Below are positions 1 through 7,799 of a stretch of DNA of 64,000 nucleotides, piece by piece (the first letter of the stretch is position 1; each line of letters starts with the position of its first letter). The notes beneath the pieces were generated by a model. It searched no databases. It was not told where the DNA came from and saw only the letters and a program-made list of their open reading frames with translations. The translations under genes were made by a program, and so were the position numbers. Origin of the DNA: Actinotalea lenta (lineage in GTDB: Bacteria > Actinomycetota > Actinomycetes > Actinomycetales > Cellulomonadaceae); NCBI RefSeq assembly GCF_030586465.1, contig NZ_JAUQYP010000001.1, positions 1,419,446 to 1,483,445 of the forward strand, given 5' to 3'.

Positions 1-196
1 CGACGACCTCGGCCGTCGTCGTGGCGCGTGCGGAGTGCAGGCCCGCGAACGCTCGGCCGCAGCCGCAGGGCTGGCCCGTGCCGCGGAGGTCGGAGGCGCA
101 GACCGCGCCGAACATCACGAGCTCTCCGGGTGTGGTCCAGGAGTAGTCGTCGGCCCGTGTGCCCTGGGTCGCCTCGGTCGCCGTCAGAACCTTCAT
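1..196 (-). CDS. Small cysteine-containing protein, SOS-box controlled (partial, C-terminus cut by window edge)
   Basis: The ATG at 196 is preceded by a strong Shine-Dalgarno (GGAGGTGA), and 65 codons are open to the window edge, so the 3' end is missing. The start reads MKVLTATEATQG, and a Cys-rich segment (C33, C44, C46) is followed by RAFAGLHSARATTTAEV. I recall this pattern from a small actinobacterial family of unknown function (I believe DUF7715); the name is from memory and the function is unknown. The paired cysteines could bind a metal or be redox active, which is inference. A perfect LexA-type palindrome lies 15 bases upstream of the start, so damage-inducible expression is likely. 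Confidence 0.75.
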   Translation of the reverse strand, partial: MKVLTATEATQGTRADDYSWTTPGELVMFGAVCASDLRGTGQPCGCGRAFAGLHSARATTTAEVV

Positions 197-211
197 GGGG
201 TCACCTCCGGG

Positions 212-227
212 TCGAACGCTAGTTCGA
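212..227 (-). promoter_or_regulatory. LexA (SOS) box
   Basis: TCGAAC-GCTA-GTTCGA is a perfect 16-base palindrome of the actinobacterial/Gram-positive SOS form TCGAAC-N4-GTTCGA. It abuts the Shine-Dalgarno of the leftmost gene. On the minus strand a -10-like TAGCGT (221-216) lies inside it, so bound LexA would block that promoter. Confidence 0.8.
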
Positions 228-473
228 TCCGCTGACACGCCGTGCGGGCCGACCTGCCGGGGCGCGTCGACGGTGAGGGTGCGACCAGCGCGCCCGCGGC
301 GTCCACGGTCCCTCTCTGTCGCGGCCGCCGTGTCCAGATGAGGGCCGCTGTGCTCGTCGATCTCGAGGCCGAACCGCTCGCCGAACCGCCGCCCACCTGC
401 GTAGACGTGGCATCGCCCGTGGCGTGCCCGGGTGTCCGACGCGCGCAGTCCGCGCGGGGCGGGACCCCGGGAC

Positions 474-492
474 CGTCTCGCATTTCGAGACG
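474..492. repeat. Inverted repeat CGTCTCG-CATTT-CGAGACG
   Basis: Perfect 7-base arms around a 5-base loop, at the edge of the low-GC stretch about 75 bases upstream of the candidate -10. It could be an operator for a transporter regulator or a weak terminator. No known consensus was recognised. Confidence 0.4.
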
Positions 493-566
493 TACCAACC
501 AGTATCAATCGGGTAACGATCCCTCCACCCGGGTGAGAGGCGTTCCGGGAGACGGTCGGCCGAGGC

Positions 567-572
567 TACCGT
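567..572 (+). promoter_or_regulatory. Candidate -10 hexamer of the peptide transporter operon
   Basis: TACCGT fits the TANNNT form used at many other genes of this window, for example before birA. It would give a leader of about 80 bases ending in the AGGAGG before the TTG start at 663. No clear -35 is visible. Confidence 0.35.
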
Positions 573-662
573 GTCCCCACGCGACAGCGGTCGAGCTGCT
601 GTGCACCCGGCTGGGTGGACGTGCGACACGGGGGCGGCCGCTCTCCCTTCACAGGAGGAACA

Positions 663-2471
663 TTGAGGATCACACGCATGTCGGCAGTGGCTGCGCTGGT
701 CGGTGCGAGCGCGCTCGCACTGGCTGCCTGCAGCAACTCGCCGGCGAACACGCCGTCGGACTCGGCGTCGGGCAGCAGCAGCAGCTCGAGCAGCGGCCCG
801 ACCGGAACCGTCACGGTTGCCGAGGTGAACACCTTCTTCTCGTTCAACCCGAACACGAGTAACGGCAACGTCGACATCAACTCGAAGATCTCGCTCGCCA
901 CCTCGTCGAACTTCTGGTACATCGACGACAAGCTCAAGGTCCAGAAGGACACGTCCTTCGGCACCTACACGGTGGACAGCGAGGACCCGCTGACGGTCAC
1001 CTACACCATCAACGACGGTGTGGTCTGGTCGGACGGGAAGCCGGTGGACAACTCCGACCTGCTGCTCGCGTGGGCCGTCGAGTCGGGGTACTTCAACACG
1101 AAGGACCACTCCTTCGACTACGCCGGTGACACCGGGACCCTCGGCCTGACCTCCTTCCCGAAGCTGGGCGACGACGGTCGCTCGATCACGCTGACCTACT
1201 CCAAGCCCGCCGCGGACTGGGAGGTCTCCTACTCGCTCCAGGGCATGCCCCCGGCCCACGTGGTCGCCGAGAAGGCCGGCCTGGCCGACAGCGCCGCGCT
1301 GGTCGACCTCATGAAGGGCGAGCCCGCCGGCTCGGACAACAAGACCTCGGACCAGATGGCCAAGGTCATGGACTTCTGGAACACCGGCTTCGACTCCACG
1401 ACCCTGCCGAGCGACCCGTCGCTCTACCTGTCGGACGGCCCCTTCATCGTGTCCGACGTGCAGGAGAACCAGTCGGTGACGATGACCGTCAACGACAAGT
1501 ACGTCGGTGACCACCAGCCGAAGGTCTCCGAGATCATCATGCGGTCGATCGCGGACTCGACCTCGCAGGTGCAGGCTCTGCAGAACGGTGAGATCGACGT
1601 CGCGGCTCCGCAGTCCTCGGCCGACACCCTGCAGGCCCTCCAGGGGCTGACCGGCGTGAACGTCTACACCGGCTACCAGCTGGCGTACGACCACATCGAC
1701 CTGACCTTCAACAACGGCGGCCCGTTCGACCCGGCCACCTACGGCGGCGACGCCAAGAAGGCGGCGCTCGTGCGTGAGGCGTTCCTCAAGACCGTCCCGC
1801 GCCAGGCGATCCTCCAGGCGGTCGTGATCCCGCAGAAGCCGGACGCCGAGATCCTCAACTCGCAGATCTTCGTCCCGGCGCAGGACGGTTACGCCGAGTC
1901 GGTCAAGAACAACGGCTCGGACGCCTTCCCGGGTGAGCCGGACATCGAGGGCGCCAAGAAGCTGCTCCAGGAGGCCGGTGTGACCTCGCCGACCGTCTCG
2001 ATCCTGTACAAGCCGAGCAACCCGAACCGGGTCGACGACTTCACGCTGATCTCGCAGTCCGCCACCAAGGCCGGCTTCAAGATCAAGGACGACGGTGACG
2101 AGAAGTGGGGCTCGCGTCTCGGCGACGGCTCCTACGACTCGACCATCTTCGGGTGGATCAACTCCGGTGTCGGGGTCAGCGGCGTTCCGCAGATCTTCAG
2201 CACCGACGGCGGTGGCAACTTCAACGGCTACTCCAACTCGAAGGTCGACTCGCTGGCCTCGGAGCTCCTCGTCACGCTCGACCAGAGCAAGCAGGTCAGC
2301 CTCGAGCAGCAGATCGACGCGCTGGTGTGGGGCGACTACTACGGTCTGCCGCTCTACCAGTCGCCGGGTGTCGTGGCGGTCGCGGACCGCATGAAGGGTG
2401 TCGACACCTTCAACTCCAACCAGAACGGTGTCTGGTGGAACACGTGGGACTGGAGCGTCAGCAACGGCTGA
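663..2471 (+). CDS. Peptide-type ABC transporter substrate-binding lipoprotein (SBP family 5)
   Basis: A 602-residue extracytoplasmic solute receptor. The N-terminus MRITRM is followed by a hydrophobic stretch ending in the lipobox LAAC, so Cys23 would be lipidated. A Ser-rich linker follows, then a family-5 periplasmic-binding fold (for example SDGKPV with a following DLLLAW segment, and LPLYQSPG near the C-terminus). The TTG at 663 is chosen because AGGAGG ends four bases upstream and the signal peptide needs the basic residues; ATG 678 is the alternative. It is the first gene of the permease/ATPase series. The ligand is likely oligopeptides, but this is family inference. M. tuberculosis LpqW, encoded beside typA, belongs to the same fold family, and typA is also a neighbour here. 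Confidence 0.88.
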   Translation: MRITRMSAVAALVGASALALAACSNSPANTPSDSASGSSSSSSSGPTGTVTVAEVNTFFSFNPNTSNGNVDINSKISLATSSNFWYIDDKLKVQKDTSFGTYTVDSEDPLTVTYTINDGVVWSDGKPVDNSDLLLAWAVESGYFNTKDHSFDYAGDTGTLGLTSFPKLGDDGRSITLTYSKPAADWEVSYSLQGMPPAHVVAEKAGLADSAALVDLMKGEPAGSDNKTSDQMAKVMDFWNTGFDSTTLPSDPSLYLSDGPFIVSDVQENQSVTMTVNDKYVGDHQPKVSEIIMRSIADSTSQVQALQNGEIDVAAPQSSADTLQALQGLTGVNVYTGYQLAYDHIDLTFNNGGPFDPATYGGDAKKAALVREAFLKTVPRQAILQAVVIPQKPDAEILNSQIFVPAQDGYAESVKNNGSDAFPGEPDIEGAKKLLQEAGVTSPTVSILYKPSNPNRVDDFTLISQSATKAGFKIKDDGDEKWGSRLGDGSYDSTIFGWINSGVGVSGVPQIFSTDGGGNFNGYSNSKVDSLASELLVTLDQSKQVSLEQQIDALVWGDYYGLPLYQSPGVVAVADRMKGVDTFNSNQNGVWWNTWDWSVSNG

Positions 2472-2506
2472 CAGTCCCCAGGTCTGACGCCTGAACCGCA
2501 GCACAG

Positions 2507-2544
2507 GGGCGCTGGGGCCACGCGATCGCGTGGCCCCAGCGCCC
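2507..2544 (+). terminator. 38-base perfect palindrome after the lipoprotein gene
   Basis: A fully self-complementary 38-base sequence centred at 2525/2526 (GGGCGCTGGG ... CCCAGCGCCC), 35 bases after the lipoprotein stop and 127 bases before the first permease. There is no U-tract. It may act as a partial terminator or 3' RNA stabiliser that leaves the binding protein in excess over the membrane parts. Confidence 0.65.
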
Positions 2545-2671
2545 GTGCGTGCGGGCGATGTGGCCCGCCGCGCCGGTCTGTGCATCGGCGCTCGGGCGTG
2601 ACCTAGACTCCTGGCACCCCTCGTCCGTGACCGGCTCGGACTCGCTTCCACCCGAAGGCCCTGCGTACGTC

Positions 2672-4210
2672 ATGACTTCCTACCTGCTACGCCGGCTCCT
2701 GGCATCAGTGCTGATCCTGCTGGGCGCCTCGTTCATCGTGTACATCCTGATCGCCTACTCGGGCGACCCGCTGCAGGAGTACCGAGCCTCGAACCTGCCG
2801 AACCGTGCGCAGCTCATGGAGGCGCGGAGCAACCTGCTGAACCTCGACGTGCCGCCGGTGCTGCGCTACTTCCTCTGGCTCGGCGGCGCGGTCAAGTGCG
2901 TCGTGCCCTTCGCGCAGTGCGACCTCGGCTCGTCGATCCAGGGCCAACCGGTCACGGCGGCGCTCTCCTCTGCGATCCCCTCCACCCTGCAGCTCGTCAC
3001 CGGCGCCGCGCTGCTGGCCATCACGATCGGCATCGCCGTCGGGATCGTGACCGCGTTGCGGCAGTACTCCGCCCTGGACTACTCGGTGACGTTCATCGCG
3101 TTCCTGTTCTTCTCGCTGCCGGTGTTCTGGGTCGCTGTGCTGCTCAAGGAGTTCGGCGCGATCGGGTTCAACGACTTCCTCGCGGACCCACGATTCACGA
3201 CGCGCACGATCGTGCTGGTGTCCTTGATATCCGGGGTGGTGTGGACGGTCATCCTGTCCGGCTCCTGGGCGCGGCGCGCCATCACGTTCGCGGCGGCGGC
3301 GGTGGTGACCGGCGGGATCATGTACTACCTGTCGGCGAGCGACTGGTTCGCCTACCCCGGGATCGGTCCCGAGGTGCTCGTCGTGCTCGGCGCGGGCGTC
3401 GCGGTCGCCGTCACGGCGATCATCGCCGGGCTGCAGAACCGACGCGCGCTGTACGCGTCGCTCAGCATGGTCGTCGTCGGTGTCGTGATGATGACGGTCG
3501 CTGCTCCGTTGCTGAACTCCGTGAGCCTCGGCCTGCTGCTGCTGCTCGGCGTGCTGGCGGTCGGCGTCGGGTACCTGACCGGTCATCTCTTCGGGGGCTA
3601 CGACCCCGCGCAGTCGCGCAAGGCTGCCGGGCTGACGTCGTTCATCGTGGCCGTGCTCGTCGCGCTGGACCGCGTGATGCAGGCCTGGCCGACGTACTAC
3701 AACAACGGGCGGGTGCACGGTCGCCCCATCGCGACGATCGGTTCGGCGACCCCCAACCTCTCGGGTGACTTCTGGGTGCACGCGGCCGACAAGTACGGGC
3801 ACCTGGTCCTGCCGACCTTCGCCCTGCTCCTCATCTCGCTGGCGTCCTACACGCGCTACTCACGCTCGTCGATGCTCGAGGTCATGGAGCAGGACTACGT
3901 CCGTACCGCGCGCGCCAAGGGCCTGTCCGAGCGCGTCGTGGTCGTGCGGCACGCGTTCCGCAACGCGCTCATCCCGCTGGCGACCGTGGTCGCCTTCGAC
4001 ATCGGGCAGCTCATCGGTGGTGCGGTGATCACCGAGAACGTGTTCTCCTTCAAGGGCATGGGCACGCTGTTCATCACCGGTATCAAGAACGTCGACCCCA
4101 ACCCCGTGATGGGAGTGTTCGTGATCGTCGGCATCACCGCCGTGACGTTCAACCTGCTGGCCGATCTCGCCTACTCGGCTCTCGACCCGCGAGTGAGGGT
4201 GCGCGCATGA
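2672..4210 (+). CDS. Peptide ABC transporter permease (DppB/OppB type) with large membrane insertion
   Basis: First membrane subunit of the importer, 512 residues against about 310-340 for typical DppB. It starts with YLLRRLLASVLILLG (TM1) and has the BPD permease core with the EAA loop EQDYVRTARAKGLSERVVVVRHAFRNAL split as residues 406-433. Between about 165 and 370 an extra block holds around six hydrophobic segments (near 180-197, 203-220, 235-253, 262-280, 285-303, 321-335) that are not part of canonical DppB. ATG 2672 is chosen because the membrane segment begins there and upstream codons run through the intergenic palindrome region. It overlaps the next permease by ATGA. Confidence 0.88.
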   Translation: MTSYLLRRLLASVLILLGASFIVYILIAYSGDPLQEYRASNLPNRAQLMEARSNLLNLDVPPVLRYFLWLGGAVKCVVPFAQCDLGSSIQGQPVTAALSSAIPSTLQLVTGAALLAITIGIAVGIVTALRQYSALDYSVTFIAFLFFSLPVFWVAVLLKEFGAIGFNDFLADPRFTTRTIVLVSLISGVVWTVILSGSWARRAITFAAAAVVTGGIMYYLSASDWFAYPGIGPEVLVVLGAGVAVAVTAIIAGLQNRRALYASLSMVVVGVVMMTVAAPLLNSVSLGLLLLLGVLAVGVGYLTGHLFGGYDPAQSRKAAGLTSFIVAVLVALDRVMQAWPTYYNNGRVHGRPIATIGSATPNLSGDFWVHAADKYGHLVLPTFALLLISLASYTRYSRSSMLEVMEQDYVRTARAKGLSERVVVVRHAFRNALIPLATVVAFDIGQLIGGAVITENVFSFKGMGTLFITGIKNVDPNPVMGVFVIVGITAVTFNLLADLAYSALDPRVRVRA

Positions 4211-5274
4211 GCAGCTACATGGAGAACCCGTCCGACGTGCCACCGGACGCGGCCGGCCCGCTCCCCGACCAGACCCGTGGCCTGAGCCAGGGCCGCCTCG
4301 TCCTCAAGCGCTTCTTCGGCCACACGGCGGCCATCGTGAGCCTCGTGGTCCTGGTCCTGATCGTGCTCCTGGCCATCTCGTCGATCGGCCTCGGGCCGAT
4401 CCCGGGCTGGTGGAAGTTCGGCTACACCGACATCCCCCCCATCACCAACGGGGGGCACCCGACGCTCCAGCTCTTCCCGTTCAGCCTCGGCGACCACCCG
4501 TTCGGTCAGGACCGGGTGGGACGGGACTCGTTCGCGATGACCATGCGGGGCACCCAGATCTCCCTGATCATCACGGTGCTCGTCGGCTCCACGGCCGCTC
4601 TCATCGGGATCCTCGTCGGCGCCCTGTCCGGCTACTTCCGCGGCGTGGTCGAGACCATCCTCATGCGGTTCACCGACATGATCATCATCATCCCGATCCT
4701 GATCTCCGCCTCGGTGATCGCCTACAAGGCGGGCAACATCGGCGGGTTCTGGCTCCTCGGCCTGTTCCTCGGGCTCGTCTCGTGGACCGGAATGGCCCGG
4801 CTCGTGCGGGGCGACTTCCTCACTTTGCGCGAGCGCGAGTTCGTCGACGCGGCGCGACTGGCGGGAGCCTCCGACCGACGGATCATCTTCAAGCACATCC
4901 TGCCCAACGCGATCGGCGTCATCACCGTGAACACCACGCTGCTGATGTCGACCGCGATCCTGCTCGAGACCGCGCTGAGCTACCTGGGCCTGGGCGTGCA
5001 GCCGCCGGACACCTCGCTCGGGCGGCTCATCAGCGACAACCAGGCGGCGTTCACCACGCGCCCGTGGCTGTTCTGGTGGCCCGGCGTGTTCATCGTCGCG
5101 ATCTGCCTGTGCATCAACTTCGTCGGCGACGGTCTGCGCGACGCGTTCGACCCGCGGCAGAAGAAGTTCAGCGTGCGCCAGATGCGGCGCGCGAGCCGCT
5201 CCGAGCAGCGTGCGGCCCTCAAGGTGCAGGCGCCGTCCGCGGGCCCCACCGGCACGGTCGGCGGCGGCTCATGA
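4207..5274 (+). CDS. Peptide ABC transporter permease (DppC/OppC type)
   Basis: Second membrane subunit, 355 residues. It has an N-terminal cytoplasmic tail, a first membrane helix near residues 38-60, the HPFGQDRVGRDSF segment typical of DppC, a core of about five helices and the EAA loop (REFVDAARLAGASDRRIIFKH). It ends with a basic tail of about 50 residues (QKKFSVRQMRRASRSEQR). The ATG overlaps the stop of the upstream permease (ATGA), indicating translational coupling. The ATPase that energises it lies beyond an opposite-strand gene. The convergent neighbour ends only two bases after this gene. Confidence 0.88.
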   Translation: MSSYMENPSDVPPDAAGPLPDQTRGLSQGRLVLKRFFGHTAAIVSLVVLVLIVLLAISSIGLGPIPGWWKFGYTDIPPITNGGHPTLQLFPFSLGDHPFGQDRVGRDSFAMTMRGTQISLIITVLVGSTAALIGILVGALSGYFRGVVETILMRFTDMIIIIPILISASVIAYKAGNIGGFWLLGLFLGLVSWTGMARLVRGDFLTLREREFVDAARLAGASDRRIIFKHILPNAIGVITVNTTLLMSTAILLETALSYLGLGVQPPDTSLGRLISDNQAAFTTRPWLFWWPGVFIVAICLCINFVGDGLRDAFDPRQKKFSVRQMRRASRSEQRAALKVQAPSAGPTGTVGGGS

Positions 5275-5276
5275 CC

Positions 5277-5921
5277 TCAGCTCAGCGCGACCAGGGCGAC
5301 GCCCCCCACGGCCAGCAACGCGATGATGCCCACCGGGTACGGGCGCCACGTGCGCTGCACGGGGGTGCTGTCCGCCGCACCGAGCTCGAGGAGGCCTCGC
5401 TCGGCCAGCCTGGACCAGCGTGCGTGCACCTCGTGCGCCGCCGCGCCGGACGCGGTGCTGGCCAGCTCGCTGACCCGCACCGTGCCACCGGGCCCGCGGC
5501 GGCTGCTCGCGACCACGTCGATGTCGGAGCGCGCCGCGAAAGCCCCGGCGTGGCGTTCGGGACCGGGCGCCGCCCACACGGGCACCTTGACGTGCGGGGT
5601 GACCAGCGTCAGCGTGAAGCGGGTCTGCAGGGCGACCAGCGCCGGCCAGGGGACGTGGAAGCGCTGCGTCGGGTTCACCACGGTCAGCCCGTCGTCGTCG
5701 ACCACCAGGCGAGGGGCTCGCATGACCAGGTCGACGGCGCCCGCGAGCGCCGCGGCGACCGGCAGGGCGCGCAGCGCGGCGACCACTCCGTACTGGGCGC
5801 CCTGCGCCAGGACCAGCCCCAGCAGCAGCACGATCGCCACGGTCGTCGCGGTACGGCCCAGCGGCGCGCGGAACTCCGCGCGGCTCGTGCGTGCGGCGTG
5901 CTCGCCGTCCAGACTGCTCAC
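5277..5921 (-). CDS. PH-domain-like membrane protein of unknown function
   Basis: 214 residues. Two hydrophobic segments (about 24-45 and 47-66) are followed by a beta-rich soluble part (LVVDDDGLTVVNPTQRFHVPWPALVAL) resembling the bacterial PH-like domain found in many small actinobacterial membrane proteins, and a C-terminal membrane helix (about 196-213). GTG 5921 is the only good start, although the Shine-Dalgarno is weak. It lies on the opposite strand between the permease and ATPase genes of the peptide transporter, ending two bases from the permease stop and starting about 26 bases before the ATPase ATG. Function unknown; a link to the transporter is only positional. Confidence 0.7.
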   Translation of the reverse strand: MSSLDGEHAARTSRAEFRAPLGRTATTVAIVLLLGLVLAQGAQYGVVAALRALPVAAALAGAVDLVMRAPRLVVDDDGLTVVNPTQRFHVPWPALVALQTRFTLTLVTPHVKVPVWAAPGPERHAGAFAARSDIDVVASSRRGPGGTVRVSELASTASGAAAHEVHARWSRLAERGLLELGAADSTPVQRTWRPYPVGIIALLAVGGVALVALS

Positions 5922-5947
5922 CTCGACATCATGACAGGAGTCGTTCG

Positions 5948-7645
5948 ATGACCGTCCTGGAGGGGCGTGAGCCCGTTCTCGAGGTCTCCGGCCTCAGCGT
6001 CGACTTCGGCGTGGACCGCAAGTGGGTGCCGGCGGCGATCGACGTCGAGTACACGGTGCACCGCGGAGAGGTGCTCGCGATCGTCGGCGAGTCCGGCTCC
6101 GGCAAGTCGGTGAGCTCGATGGCGATCCTGGACCTGCTGCCCAAGAACGCTCGGATCGCGGGCTCGATCAAGCTTCGCGGCCAGGAGCTGCGCGGGTTGT
6201 CGCGCGCGAAGATGCGCGAGCTGCGCGGCAACGACATCGCGATGATCTTCCAGGAGCCGATGACGGCGCTGAACCCGGTCTACACGATCGGTTTCCAGAT
6301 CATCGAGACGTTGCGGCTGCACAACACGATGTCGCCCGAGGAGGCACGCGAGCGCGCGCTCGAGCTGCTCTCCCTGGTGGAGCTGCCTGACCCGGTCAAG
6401 GCGTTCAACTCCTACCCGCACCAGCTCTCCGGCGGTCAGCGTCAGCGCGCGATGATCGCCCAGGCGCTGTCCTGCGACCCCGCGCTGCTGATCGCGGACG
6501 AGCCGACCACCGCCCTGGACGTCACCGTGCAGGCCGAGATCCTCGACCTGATGCGGAACCTGCGTGACAAGCTGGACTCCGCGGTGATCCTCATCACCCA
6601 CGACATGGGCGTGGTCGCTGACCTGTCCGACCGGATCCTCGTGATGCGCCACGGCCGGATCGTGGAGCGCGGCACCGCCGAGCAGATCTTCCACGAGGCC
6701 CAGCACCCCTACACGCAGGAGCTGCTCGCGGCCGTCCCCGAGCTGGGCGCCCCGGAGCACGGCTCCGCGGCCGCGGTCGCGGCGGCGGCGGGTGCGGCGG
6801 CGGTGGCCGGTCGGACGGACCAGCCGATCCTCAGCCTTCAGGGTGTCTCGATCGAGTACCCCAAGCGCGGGCGCGTGCCGGCCTTCCGCGCCGTCGAGAA
6901 GGCCGACCTCGTGGTGCACCCGGGCGAGGTCGTCGGTCTCGTGGGTGAGTCCGGGTCCGGCAAGACGACCATCGGCCGGGCGGCCGTCGGTCTCCTGCCC
7001 GCCGTCGAGGGGACGCTGACGGTCGCGGGGATCGACATCAGCCACGCGAGCCGCAAGACGATCGCCCAGCTGCGTCGCAAGGTGGGCATGGTGTTCCAGG
7101 ACCCGTCGTCGTCGCTGAACCCCCGGCTGCCGATCGGTGAGTCGATCGGTGAGCCGCTGTACCTGGCCGGCGCCGCCAAGGGTGCCGAGCTCCAGCGACG
7201 CATCGAGACCCTGCTGGACCAGGTCGAGCTTCCGCGCAGCTACCGCAACCGCTATCCGCACGAGCTCTCCGGCGGGCAGAAGCAGCGGGTGGGCATCGCG
7301 CGAGCCATCGCGCTGTCCCCGGACCTGCTGGTCGCGGACGAGCCGACCTCCGCGCTGGACGTCTCGGTGCAGGCCACGGTGCTCGACCTGCTCCAGGAGC
7401 TGCAGACCGAGCTGCAGTTCGCCTGCCTGTTCGTCACGCACGACCTCGCGGTGGTCGACCTGATGGCCGATCGGATCGTGGTGATGCAGAACGGGCGCAT
7501 CGTCGAGCAGGGCACCCGGGACGAGATCCTGCGCAACCCGCGGGACCCCTACACCCAGCGCCTCATCGCCGCCGTCCCGGTGCCCAACCCGGCCAAGCAG
7601 CGCGAGCGCCGCGAGCTGCGGCGCCAGCTCCTGCACGAGGGCTGA
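5948..7645 (+). CDS. Peptide ABC transporter ATP-binding protein, fused DppD-DppF type
   Basis: 565 residues with two complete nucleotide-binding domains. Domain 1 has Walker A GESGSGKS (47-54), signature LSGGQRQR (about 160) and Walker B LLIADEPT. After an Ala-rich linker (about 275-295) domain 2 has Walker A GESGSGKTT (about 332), signature LSGGQKQR (about 440) and LLVADEPTS. Each ends with the oligopeptide-type C-terminal segment (HPYTQELLAAVP and DPYTQRLIAAVP), which supports peptide transport. ATG 5948 follows AGGAG by eight bases. It couples ATP hydrolysis to the permease pair encoded before the intervening antisense gene. A hairpin follows at 7675. Confidence 0.92.
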   Translation: MTVLEGREPVLEVSGLSVDFGVDRKWVPAAIDVEYTVHRGEVLAIVGESGSGKSVSSMAILDLLPKNARIAGSIKLRGQELRGLSRAKMRELRGNDIAMIFQEPMTALNPVYTIGFQIIETLRLHNTMSPEEARERALELLSLVELPDPVKAFNSYPHQLSGGQRQRAMIAQALSCDPALLIADEPTTALDVTVQAEILDLMRNLRDKLDSAVILITHDMGVVADLSDRILVMRHGRIVERGTAEQIFHEAQHPYTQELLAAVPELGAPEHGSAAAVAAAAGAAAVAGRTDQPILSLQGVSIEYPKRGRVPAFRAVEKADLVVHPGEVVGLVGESGSGKTTIGRAAVGLLPAVEGTLTVAGIDISHASRKTIAQLRRKVGMVFQDPSSSLNPRLPIGESIGEPLYLAGAAKGAELQRRIETLLDQVELPRSYRNRYPHELSGGQKQRVGIARAIALSPDLLVADEPTSALDVSVQATVLDLLQELQTELQFACLFVTHDLAVVDLMADRIVVMQNGRIVEQGTRDEILRNPRDPYTQRLIAAVPVPNPAKQRERRELRRQLLHEG

Positions 7646-7674
7646 GCGACCGCGGGCCGGCACCCGGCGCGACC

Positions 7675-7703
7675 CGGTCCCGCGGACCCCGATCGCGGGA
7701 CCG
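7675..7703 (+). terminator. Hairpin after the peptide transporter ATPase gene
   Basis: Ten-base perfect arms (CGGTCCCGCG / CGCGGGACCG) with a nine-base loop, 30 bases after the ATPase stop and before the candidate typA promoter. No U-tract follows. Confidence 0.6.
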
Positions 7704-7717
7704 GCGGGTCATCCGGG

Positions 7718-7723
7718 TAGGAT
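7718..7723 (+). promoter_or_regulatory. Candidate typA -10 hexamer
   Basis: TAGGAT right after the terminator hairpin; transcripts would carry a leader of about 70 bases to the ATG at 7800. Confidence 0.4.
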
Positions 7724-7799
7724 GCCGTGTCCCACGCTGGCGGTGGAGCCGCGTGAAGCGGCACCCCGGCGGCCCCTTCCCACGAGATCGAGTCCTGGC

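Larger units (their letters stand above)
228..662. other. Non-coding intergenic region upstream of the peptide transporter
   Basis: About 435 bases without a credible gene on either strand; the open frames lack start signals and a recognisable protein. It holds an inverted repeat at 474-492, a lower-GC stretch around 485-520 and a TANNNT hexamer (TACCGT) at 567-572, about 90 bases before the lipoprotein start. The last is the best candidate -10 for the transporter operon. Confidence 0.5.

Noticed and set aside
219-2651. Very long open frame on the minus strand across the lipoprotein gene
   Set aside because: Low-complexity Arg/Val/Asp-rich translation typical of the antisense of GC-rich genes; the plus strand has a lipobox, ribosome site and family motifs.
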